Source: DATKDP01 sp035546335 (GTDB taxonomy: Bacteria > Acidobacteriota > Thermoanaerobaculia > Gp7-AA8). From it: a stretch of 17,838 nucleotides of DNA. The DNA is taken from assembly GCA_035546335.1 (NCBI GenBank), contig DATKDP010000132.1, positions 1 through 17,838 of the forward strand, in the 5' to 3' direction. Below the pieces are notes generated by a model, which made no database searches, was not told the origin of the DNA, and saw only the letters and a list, made by a program, of their open reading frames with translations. A program made the translations under genes and the position numbers. This document shows, piece after piece, positions 12,466-17,838 of the stretch (the first letter of the stretch is position 1; each line of letters starts with the position of its first letter).

Positions 12466-13142
12466 CTGCTCCAACCGAAACGCCCGACGAGCGGCACGAA
12501 TTCGGCGGGCCCGCAGTCCTCGATCTGCAGATGAGTTCCGACGCGGGTCACGCGGGCGAGTCGTTGAGCGCCTTCTGCTCCGAGTGGAATCACCATGCGG
12601 CCGTTCCTGGCGAGCTGCTCGATCAGCGGTTTCGGCACCTCCGGCGCGGCGGCGGCGACGATGATGCGATCGAACGGCGCCTGGTCCGACCATCCGTACG
12701 TTCCGTCGAACACTTTGACACTGACGTTGTGAATGCGCATCTCGCGAATGATCTCGACGGCGCGCAGAGCGAGCTCGTTGATCCGCTCGATCGAGAAGAC
12801 GCGTGAGGCCAGTTTCGAGAGCACCACCGATTGATATCCAGTTCCCGTGCCCACTTCGAGCACTTTCTCCTTTCCTTCGAGGCCGAGAAGCTCGACCATG
12901 CGCCCGACGATCCATGGCTGGGAGATCGTCTGCTGGTGCCCGATCGGGAGTGCAGAAGGCCCGTAGGCTTTCGCGGCGACGACCGCCGGAACGAAAAGGT
13001 GCCTGGGCACCTCCCGCATCGCCTCGAGAACGCGAGGATCGGTCACGCCGCGCCCGGCGACGTGACGCTCGACCATCAACTTGCGGAGGTGGGCGTGATC
13101 CCGCGTCTGTCGCGAGGCGGAATCACTCGTTGGTCGCTGCAT
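12462..13142 (-). CDS. pcm: Protein-L-isoaspartate O-methyltransferase
   Basis: Methylates isoaspartyl residues in damaged proteins using S-adenosylmethionine. The 226-aa product has the family blocks VPRHLFVP (45-52), AYGPSALPIGHQQTISQPWIV (59-79), the SAM motif VLEVGTGTGYQSVVL (94-108), VFSIER (115-120) and FDRIIVAAAAPEVPKPLIEQL. The start at 13142 overlaps the end of surE by 20 nt; a later start at residue 23 (MVERHV) is possible but leaves out conserved LRKLMVERH. It is coupled to surE upstream and to the coiled-coil gene downstream. Pcm and SurE are frequent neighbours in bacteria. Confidence 0.95.
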   Translation of the reverse strand: MQRPTSDSASRQTRDHAHLRKLMVERHVAGRGVTDPRVLEAMREVPRHLFVPAVVAAKAYGPSALPIGHQQTISQPWIVGRMVELLGLEGKEKVLEVGTGTGYQSVVLSKLASRVFSIERINELALRAVEIIREMRIHNVSVKVFDGTYGWSDQAPFDRIIVAAAAPEVPKPLIEQLARNGRMVIPLGAEGAQRLARVTRVGTHLQIEDCGPAEFVPLVGRFGWSR

Positions 13143-13896
13143 GCGCGAGAAGTGCCTCGAGGCCCTTCAGACGCTCGATCGACTCGTGATGCGTCAGATC
13201 GAGGTGAAGCGGCGTGATCGAGACGTAGCCCCTTTCGACCGCCTGGAAGTCGGTTCCCTCTGCATCCTGCCATACGGGAGGCTCTCCGCCGATCCAGAAG
13301 TATTTTTTCCCGCGTGGATCGGATCGCTCGATGACTCCCTCGCTGTACACGCGCTTTCCCAGACGCGTGATCCGGATGCCGTGGAAGCCTCGAACCGGAA
13401 AGTTGACGTTGAGAACGATGTCCGCCCGCCGTTCGTCCTCGCTCAGGGCGTGGCGGATCAGCCTGCCCGCGAGCTCGGCGCAGCGGTCGAACGAGAAGTG
13501 CTCGCCGATCAGTGCGGAGAACGCGATCGAAGGAATTCCCAGCAGCGCCCCTTCGAACGCCGCCGAGATCGTTCCGGAGTAGGTGACGTCATCGCCGAGG
13601 TTCGGCCCGAAATTGATGCCGGAAACGATGATGTCCGGCCGGCGATGCTTGAGCAGATAGAGCACTCCGAGGTTGACGCAGTCGGTGGGCGTGCCGTCGA
13701 CGATGTATTCGTTCTCCTGGAGCTGCAGCAGGCGGAGCGGACGGTTCAGCGTGAGGGCGTGCGATGCTGCGCTCTGCTCCCGGTCGGGGGCGACGATGGT
13801 CACTTCTCCGATGCCTTTGCAGGTCTCGGCGAGCTTGCGCAGTCCCTCGCTGTAGATGCCGTCGTCGTTGGTGACGAGGATTCGTGGTCGGTTCAT
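13123..13896 (-). CDS. surE: 5'-nucleotidase SurE
   Basis: Metal-dependent nucleoside monophosphate phosphatase. The 257-aa product begins ILVTNDDGIYSEGL with the metal ligands Asp11 and Asp12, then APDREQSAASHALTL (Ser42) and the block SGINFGPNLGDDVTYSGTI (92-110, Asn95), all expected ligands. The ATG at 13896 is chosen because the family starts here; the longer frame to 14115 is a shadow of pdxA and the small membrane ORF. Upstream TACACT (about 29 nt before the start) may be a -10. The 3' end overlaps pcm by 20 nt. A gap of 47 nt separates it from the small ORF upstream. Confidence 0.96.
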   Translation of the reverse strand: MNRPRILVTNDDGIYSEGLRKLAETCKGIGEVTIVAPDREQSAASHALTLNRPLRLLQLQENEYIVDGTPTDCVNLGVLYLLKHRRPDIIVSGINFGPNLGDDVTYSGTISAAFEGALLGIPSIAFSALIGEHFSFDRCAELAGRLIRHALSEDERRADIVLNVNFPVRGFHGIRITRLGKRVYSEGVIERSDPRGKKYFWIGGEPPVWQDAEGTDFQAVERGYVSITPLHLDLTHHESIERLKGLEALLAHAATNE

Positions 13897-13943
13897 TTCG
13901 AGTCGAGAGCGTCCCGGCAAGTGTACTTCAAACGGCCCCGGCC

Positions 13944-14075
13944 CTACCGAGTCGCGCTCACGGTTCCTCTCTCGCCGGCGAGCCGCTGCAGCCTGCTGTG
14001 CAGATTGACCAGCAACAGCAGGAGAACGAGGATCAGGAGCAGGCCCGCGACGCGGATCATCCACAGCCGGTTCAT
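13944..14075 (-). CDS. Small single-pass membrane protein (43 aa)
   Basis: Starts with ATG overlapping the pdxA stop (ATGA, 14072-14075) and ends at TAG (13944-13946). The product MNRLWMIRVAGLLLILVLLL continues LLVNLHSRLQRLAGERGTVSATR: a strong hydrophobic helix (about residues 7-24) with positive charges on both sides and a short amphipathic region. It is too short for normal gene calling and overlaps no other gene beyond the 4-nt junction. The ATGA overlap implies translational coupling with pdxA. No family is recognised; it recalls a truncated septum-initiator or FtsL/FtsB-type membrane anchor but lacks their coiled coil. Confidence 0.6.
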   Translation of the reverse strand: MNRLWMIRVAGLLLILVLLLLLVNLHSRLQRLAGERGTVSATR

Positions 14076-15055
14076 TGGCGTTGCCCCACGTGACGCCAGG
14101 CCCATTCGATCGCATGGCGCATCGGTCGCGCGTTGGCCATCTGTTTTCCAGCGATGTCGAATGCCGTGCCGTGATCCACCGAGACTCGGAGGTACGGAAG
14201 CCCGAGCGTCACGTTGACCGATTCGTCGAATGCGATCGTCTTGATGGGGATGAGTCCCTGGTCGTGATACATCGCCATGACCACATCATGCCTCCCTTCG
14301 CACGCTTCATGGAAGAGCGTGTCGGCGGCATGCGGCCCGGTGACGGTCACGCCTCGCTCGCGTGCCAGCGCAACGCCCCGTGCGATCGTCTCCTCCTCCA
14401 CGCCGAACAATCCCCCTTCTCCCGCGTGGGGATTGAGGCCTGCGACCGCGATCGAGGGTCGCCTGCCCGCGAGCCTGGCGAGTGACGACGCCGTGAGCAC
14501 GGCGAGCGCTGCGATTCGATCTGCCGTGATCGACGCAATCGCCTCCTGCAACGGCAGGTGAACGCTGAGGAGAACGATTCGCAGCCGCGGCGAATCGAAG
14601 TACATGGCGTGGTCCCACCCATAACGAGTCAGCCCCGCCCGTTTCGCCAGAATCTCGGTGTGGCCGGTCCCCTCGCTCCCTGCGGCCCGGATCGCCTGCT
14701 TGTGAATCGGTGCGGTCACCAGCGCCGAACAGTCCCCTCGCTCCACGGCCGCCACCGCTGCCTCGATCGAGGCGAGAGACACAGCGCCGCAGCGTGCGTC
14801 GACGACCCCGGGCGTCAGGGGCGCCGACTGCGAGATGGCGACGTCGACGAATGCCCGGGCGAGCCCGCCCCGGTTGGCCGCCTCAGAAACATCAATTCGC
14901 TCATACGGCACGAGCGCGTCGCTTCCGACAGCTGCTTCGGCATACGCCCGGTCGCCGAAGACCCACACCGGGAGATCGAGCGAGGCAAGGGCGGCGAATA
15001 CGATCTCGCTGCCGATGCCTGCGGGGTCGCCGAGGGTGACGGCGAGCGGTGTCAT
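14072..15055 (-). CDS. pdxA: 4-hydroxythreonine-4-phosphate dehydrogenase
   Basis: NAD-dependent enzyme of the DXP-dependent pyridoxal phosphate pathway. The 327-aa product opens with PLAVTLGDPAGIGSEIV (3-19) and carries the substrate block TAPIHKQAI with GTGHTEIL (129-136), and the three metal-binding histidines: His166 (SVHLPL), His210 (NPHAGEGG) and His264 (MYHDQGLIP). YLRVSVDHGTAFDIAG is near the C-terminus. The ATG at 15055 is preceded 6 nt upstream by TACCAT and no ribosome-binding site, suggesting leaderless transcription; an upstream ATG lies inside that hexamer. A small membrane ORF overlaps its stop. It lies 36 nt downstream of hfq on the same strand and so could also be read from the hfq promoter. 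Confidence 0.95.
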   Translation of the reverse strand: MTPLAVTLGDPAGIGSEIVFAALASLDLPVWVFGDRAYAEAAVGSDALVPYERIDVSEAANRGGLARAFVDVAISQSAPLTPGVVDARCGAVSLASIEAAVAAVERGDCSALVTAPIHKQAIRAAGSEGTGHTEILAKRAGLTRYGWDHAMYFDSPRLRIVLLSVHLPLQEAIASITADRIAALAVLTASSLARLAGRRPSIAVAGLNPHAGEGGLFGVEEETIARGVALARERGVTVTGPHAADTLFHEACEGRHDVVMAMYHDQGLIPIKTIAFDESVNVTLGLPYLRVSVDHGTAFDIAGKQMANARPMRHAIEWAWRHVGQRQ

Positions 15056-15061
15056 GGAGGC

Positions 15062-15067
15062 ATGGTA
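15062..15067 (-). promoter_or_regulatory. Putative leaderless -10 element of pdxA
   Basis: Reverse-strand TACCAT ends 6 nt before the ATG at 15055. Seventeen nt further upstream (15085-15090) the reverse strand reads ATGACG, 4 of 6 to TTGACA, giving a plausible full promoter within the hfq-pdxA junction. Confidence 0.5.
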
Positions 15068-15091
15068 GTTCAGCTCGCCCGGGGCGTCATC

Positions 15092-15457
15092 TTACGCGTG
15101 CCCGTTGCCACCCATGTCCTCTTCCTTGCACATGTACTTGATGCAGTGCTTCTGGATCAGGAGATTGGGAGCATCCTCGCGATTGACCTTGATGCAGGCG
15201 CGGTCGTACCACTCGATCCAGCCGCGGATCTCCTCGCCGTCGGTCATCATGATGACCATCGGCGTCCTCGCGTTCATCTGCTTGAGGTAGTAGAAGCTTT
15301 CCGCATTCGTCTGTTCCGGTGGTGCCGCCTTCGTCCTCGGTTTCGAGATTTTCCCTCTTTGGCCTGGCAATTTCATCTCGGCGAGCGTCGGGCGGATGAG
15401 TCTGCTGCGCGGTGCTGCCCCACTGGGGTTCCCGTTCGAGCGATTCGCGAATGCCAT
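15092..15457 (-). CDS. hfq: Hfq-like RNA chaperone with long N-terminal extension
   Basis: The 121-aa product has an Sm-like core at about 51-113: AESFYYLKQMNARTPMVIMM, TDGEEIRGWIEWYDRACIKV (72-91; matching the Sm1 pattern xGxxxxGxIxxxD) and LLIQKHCIKYMCKEE (99-113), where KHCIKY corresponds to the Hfq Sm2 motif KHAIST with His104. Residues 1-50 are basic and low-complexity (many Arg, Lys, Pro), unlike the 70-100-aa enterobacterial Hfq with a C-terminal tail. The ATG at 15457 is supported by AAGGTGG (15464-15470) 6 nt upstream. A hairpin lies in the leader (15507-15530). Later starts at Met28 or Met61 would give shorter forms. Family assignment is by pattern; sequence identity to E. coli Hfq is low. 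Confidence 0.85.
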   Translation of the reverse strand: MAFANRSNGNPSGAAPRSRLIRPTLAEMKLPGQRGKISKPRTKAAPPEQTNAESFYYLKQMNARTPMVIMMTDGEEIRGWIEWYDRACIKVNREDAPNLLIQKHCIKYMCKEEDMGGNGHA

Positions 15458-15506
15458 GGATTTCCACCTTCCTCAGCGTTTTGGGTGTTTCTCGAATACG
15501 ATCTTC

Positions 15507-15530
15507 CGAACCGGAAGTCCTTCCGTTTCG
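15507..15530 (-). promoter_or_regulatory. Hairpin in the hfq leader region
   Basis: CGAACCGGAA (15507-15516) and TTCCGTTTCG (15521-15530) pair with one mismatch around the loop GTCC, about 50-73 nt upstream of the hfq start. There is no T-tract on either strand, so it is not a standard terminator. A role in hfq translation control is possible but only inferred. Confidence 0.45.
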
Positions 15531-15615
15531 ATGTCTGATTCAGCCGGCTGTCTTTCGATTCAGGGAATCTTGTCGCCCGGTGCCTGCGAACCTCGTGCCC
15601 GTCCTGCGCGATCGG

Positions 15616-15644
15616 TTGCGGTCGGGTAGAGATTTCCCTAGAAT
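15616..15644 (+). promoter_or_regulatory. Sigma-70-type promoter of etfBA
   Basis: TTGCGG (15616-15621) and TAGAAT (15639-15644) are separated by 17 nt, close to the consensus in sequence and spacing. The expected transcript would start near 15651, leaving a leader of about 30 nt that includes the GGAGG used by etfB. This is the clearest conventional promoter in the window. Confidence 0.7.
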
Positions 15645-15680
15645 GCGCTCGACTCTCGGAGCTCTTCTGGAGGCCATTTC

Positions 15681-16460
15681 TTGAATTCCGTCGTCTGCGT
15701 CAGCCAGGTTCCCGACACCGAATCCCGCATTCGAATCGCCTCCGACGGCCTGACGATCGAGGAGACGGGCCTGAAGTTCATCGTCTCTCCCTACGACGAG
15801 TACGCCCTCGAGGAAGCGATCCGCCTCAAGGAAAAATCAGGAGGAGATGTCACGGTCGTCTCGTTCGGTCCCGACCGTGTGGCGCAGGCCCTCCGCGAAT
15901 GCCTGGCGCGTGGGGCGACGAAAGCGATTCACATCAAGGGAGACAGCGGAAAGGCCGATTCGCTCGGAATCGCCCGAGTCCTGGCCGCTGCCATTCGCGA
16001 GACGCCCTTCGATCTCGTGTTTCTCGGCAAGCAGGGCGTCGGGACCGACAATTCGCTCGTCGGACCGATGCTCGCGGAATTGCTCGACCTGCCGCACGTC
16101 AACGTCGTGACCAGAATCGAGATTGGCGAGGGATCCCTGACCGCGCATCGCGAGATCGAAGGAGCGGAAGAGGTCATCGAAACGACCCTTCCTGCCGTCA
16201 TCATGGCGCAGAAGGGGCTGAACGAGCCGCGATACGCCTCTCTCAAAGGGATCATGGCCGCCAAGAAGATTCCCATCGAGACGAAAACCACTGGCGATCT
16301 CGGCCTCACCGACGACGAGATTTACGGCAGCCGCGTGAGAGTCGTTTCCCTTTCGCTTCCGCCCGAGAAAACGGCCGGAAAAAAGATCGACGGAAGCGAC
16401 CCTGCGGCCGCCGCAGCAGAAATCATCCGATACATCCGCGACGAGGCGAAGGCCCTCTGA
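15681..16460 (+). CDS. etfB: Electron transfer flavoprotein, beta subunit
   Basis: With EtfA it carries electrons from acyl-CoA dehydrogenases to ETF:quinone oxidoreductase. The 259-aa product begins VVCVSQVPDTESRIRI, contains the conserved FIVSPYDEYALEEAIRLKE (33-51), GKQGVGTDNSLVGPMLAELL (116-135) and the EtfB signature QKGLNEPRYASLKGIMAAKK (178-196). The start is TTG at 15681, supported by GGAGG (15669-15673) 7 nt upstream and by the family N-terminus; no ATG fits. etfA follows after 91 nt. Confidence 0.95.
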   Translation: MNSVVCVSQVPDTESRIRIASDGLTIEETGLKFIVSPYDEYALEEAIRLKEKSGGDVTVVSFGPDRVAQALRECLARGATKAIHIKGDSGKADSLGIARVLAAAIRETPFDLVFLGKQGVGTDNSLVGPMLAELLDLPHVNVVTRIEIGEGSLTAHREIEGAEEVIETTLPAVIMAQKGLNEPRYASLKGIMAAKKIPIETKTTGDLGLTDDEIYGSRVRVVSLSLPPEKTAGKKIDGSDPAAAAAEIIRYIRDEAKAL

Positions 16461-16484
16461 TCGCGTACTGACCGAACGCATCGA

Positions 16485-16536
16485 CCCGAAAGCGCCTCGG
16501 AATCCCGTCAACCGGCGTGACGAGGCGGGCTTCGGG
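16485..16536 (+). other. Imperfect hairpin between etfB and etfA
   Basis: CCCGAAAGCGCCTCG (16485-16499) can pair with CGAGGCGGGCTTCGGG (16521-16536) with one bulge/mismatch around a 21-nt loop. There is no T-tract, so it is probably not a terminator. It ends 3 nt before the AAGGAG of etfA and could affect its expression relative to etfB. Confidence 0.5.
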
Positions 16537-16551
16537 ACCAAGGAGAAACCC

Positions 16552-17529
16552 ATGGCTGGTGTCCTCGTCATCTGCGAATCGAAGCAAGGGCGTCTGCAGA
16601 AGACCTCTCGGCAGGTCCTCTCCGCCGGGCGAAGGCTCGCCGAGGCGAGCGGGGAGGCTCTCGTCGCCGCAGCGTTCGGACCGGATGCAGCCTCGCTTGC
16701 CGGTGATGCCGGAAGTCTCGGAGCGGCGACGATTCTCGTGGTCGCCGATCCGGCCCTTGGAGAGTATTCGACTGAAGCCCACACCGCCGCCGCGGTGCGT
16801 CTGATCGAGCACGCGGATCCTTCGATCGTTCTTCTGCCCGGCAGCTCGAACGGACGCGATCTCGCTCCCCGCCTGGCCGCGCGTCTCGGCGTCGGCGTGG
16901 CTTCCGACGTCACCGGTCTCGAATGGGTGGAAGGAAAGCTGCGGGCGCGGCGCCCCGTCTATTCGGGCAAGGCCATCGCCGTCGTCGAGGTCGATGGACG
17001 GCCGGCGATTGCCACATGCCGCCCGAATGCATTTCCGATCGAGCCTGCCGGCGGTAGTGCGGCCGAGGTGGTGAGCGTCGATCATCAGGCGTCCCAGCCG
17101 CGGGCGCGCGTGGTGGAAACGAAGATTCCGGAATCGGAGGAGCTGACGATCGCCGAGGCGGACATCATCGTCTCGGGCGGACGCGGGTTGAAGGAGGCTG
17201 CGAATTTCTCCTACATCCGCGATCTCGCGCACGCGATCGGCGGCGCCGTCGGGGCATCGCGCGCGACCGTCGACGCCGGCTGGATCGATCACCATCATCA
17301 GGTGGGGCAGACGGGGCGGGTAGTGAGTCCGAACGTCTATATTGCCGTCGGCGTTTCGGGGGCGATCCAGCATCTGGCAGGCATGTCCTCCTCCAAGCAC
17401 ATCGTCGCGATCAACAAAGACGCCGAGGCGCCGATCTTTCGAATCGCCGACCTCGGAGTCGTCGGCGATCTGTTCCAGATCCTCCCCCTGCTCACCGAGG
17501 AAGTGAAAAAGGCGAAAGAGCAGCACTAG
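16552..17529 (+). CDS. etfA: Electron transfer flavoprotein, alpha subunit
   Basis: FAD-binding partner of EtfB. The 325-aa product has the N-terminal alpha/beta domain (1-185), then the FAD domain with SGGRGLKEAANFSYIRDLA (208-226), GAVGASRATVDAGWIDHHHQVGQTG (231-255), GVSGAIQHLAGMSSSKHIVAINKD (267-290) and AIFRIAD-like APIFRIADLGVVGDLFQILP (293-312), all in canonical order. AAGGAG at 16540-16545 precedes the ATG by 6 nt. It is the last gene of the etfBA unit; a heptamer repeat begins at its stop codon. Confidence 0.96.
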   Translation: MAGVLVICESKQGRLQKTSRQVLSAGRRLAEASGEALVAAAFGPDAASLAGDAGSLGAATILVVADPALGEYSTEAHTAAAVRLIEHADPSIVLLPGSSNGRDLAPRLAARLGVGVASDVTGLEWVEGKLRARRPVYSGKAIAVVEVDGRPAIATCRPNAFPIEPAGGSAAEVVSVDHQASQPRARVVETKIPESEELTIAEADIIVSGGRGLKEAANFSYIRDLAHAIGGAVGASRATVDAGWIDHHHQVGQTGRVVSPNVYIAVGVSGAIQHLAGMSSSKHIVAINKDAEAPIFRIADLGVVGDLFQILPLLTEEVKKAKEQH

Positions 17530-17614
17530 AGGCTGGAGGCTGGAGGCTAGAGGTGGAGAGTCGCGGTTGCATTCTTCTGTTTTCTACTTTTTTCCAGCCA
17601 GCCTCTAGATTTTT
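17526..17614 (+). terminator. Possible terminator after etfA
   Basis: CTAGAGGCTGG (17526-17536) pairs perfectly with CCAGCCTCTAG (17598-17608), followed by ATTTTT (17609-17614). The 61-nt loop is unusually long for an intrinsic terminator, and the stem begins inside the last codon and stop of etfA. The stem is formed by members of a heptamer repeat, so the pairing may instead be a by-product of inverted repeat units. Confidence 0.45.
17531..17551. repeat. Short heptamer array after etfA
   Basis: GGCTGGA, GGCTGGA and GGCTAGA follow in phase, with a degenerate fourth unit. The inverted segment at 17594-17608 has the same motif on the other strand. Unit length matches the array at 143-261 but the unit sequence differs. 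Confidence 0.85.
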
Positions 17615-17662
17615 GACGCCGAAGTCTGAGGATCCGTCTCTCAGAGTTTAACGACAAAAGCC

Positions 17663-17701
17663 GGGCGCGGGCGCGGGCTCGGGCGCGGGCTCGGGCCCGG
17701 G
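17663..17701. repeat. GGGCNC hexamer array
   Basis: Six in-phase hexamers GGGCGC, GGGCGC, GGGCTC, GGGCGC, GGGCTC, GGGCCC, then GGG. The array ends 3 nt before the stop of the minus-strand gene at 17705, so it lies directly in that gene's 3' flank. On the reverse strand it produces a spurious Arg-Ala reading frame. Confidence 0.9.
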
Positions 17702-17704
17702 TGC

Positions 17705-17838
17705 TCACTCGATCGGGCGGCGAGACTTGATCAATTTGGTGAGCATCTGAGCGATGCGTTCCAGAATCGCTTTGTTGTCGTCGGTGGAAGTGGTGGCGAT
17801 CAGATTGAGCTTTCGACACACGTCGAGCACGGCGGCGC
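17705..17838 (-). CDS. 3' end of an unidentified gene (partial)
   Basis: An open frame enters from the right edge and ends at TGA (17705-17707). The visible 43 residues read AAVLDVCRKLNLIATTSTDD, then NKAILERIAQMLTKLIKSRR and PIE. They look like a real protein end: a helix, a short linker and a final amphipathic helix. The pattern L..I..ML..LIKS resembles the last helix of four-helix-bundle (23S rRNA intervening sequence) proteins, but this is a weak visual match. The start and most of the gene are outside the window. The gene converges with etfA. Confidence 0.6.
   Translation of the reverse strand, partial: AAVLDVCRKLNLIATTSTDDNKAILERIAQMLTKLIKSRRPIE

Noticed and set aside
17547..17819. Minus-strand ORF with an Arg-Ala repeat
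   Set aside because: The repeat arises from translating the GGGCNC array, and the frame competes with a better one (17705-17838) that has ordinary protein composition.
17705..17838. Accessory protein (Avd) of a diversity-generating retroelement
   Set aside because: Four-helix-bundle likeness is weak and no reverse transcriptase or template/variable repeats are present.

Overview
The window is a high-GC bacterial chromosome segment made mostly of housekeeping genes in short, tightly packed transcription units. No rRNA, CRISPR array, integrase or transposase gene was seen. The mix suggests Acidobacteriota or a related phylum: a secG/tRNA-Leu unit, a split acyl-CoA carboxylase alpha subunit, an Hfq with a long N-terminal extension, a kinase-like protein with a C-terminal TPR region, and many small intergenic palindromes. 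This placement is an inference from style, not a database match.

Layout, left to right. 1-345: intergenic DNA with a 17-unit heptanucleotide array. 346-1220 (+): secG, tRNA-Leu(GAG), an intrinsic terminator and a small unknown gene. 1221-1463: a repeat-rich spacer. 1464-3463 (+): a biotin carboxylase and a biotinyl carrier subunit, overlapping by 4 nt. 3461-3625: a 165-bp near-palindrome. 3652-4869 (-): two Uma2-family genes. 5145-8731 (+): a large kinase-like/cyclase-like/TPR membrane protein whose catalytic motifs are lost, a pterin synthase and an Imm32-like small protein. 8732-9026: a spacer with hairpins and direct repeats. 9027-15457 (-): CBS protein, sthA, apt, acylphosphatase, a membrane coiled-coil protein, pcm, surE, a 43-aa membrane ORF, pdxA and hfq. 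15681-17529 (+): etfB and etfA behind a recognisable promoter. 17530-17838: heptamer and hexamer repeats and the 3' end of a further minus-strand gene.

Functional themes: protein export (SecG); acyl-CoA carboxylation and electron transfer from acyl-CoA dehydrogenases (carboxylase, EtfBA); NADPH/NADH balance (SthA with a CBS partner); purine salvage (Apt); pyridoxal phosphate synthesis (PdxA); protein repair and nucleotide hydrolysis (Pcm, SurE); RNA regulation (Hfq).

The most unusual items are the large protein at 5145-8042, in which a kinase-like domain and a cyclase-like domain both lack key catalytic residues; a recurring leaderless-promoter signature (TAnnnT 6-10 nt before the start codon) at five genes; the 165-bp palindrome that supplies the stop codon of the biotinyl carrier gene; and a small membrane ORF translationally coupled to pdxA.
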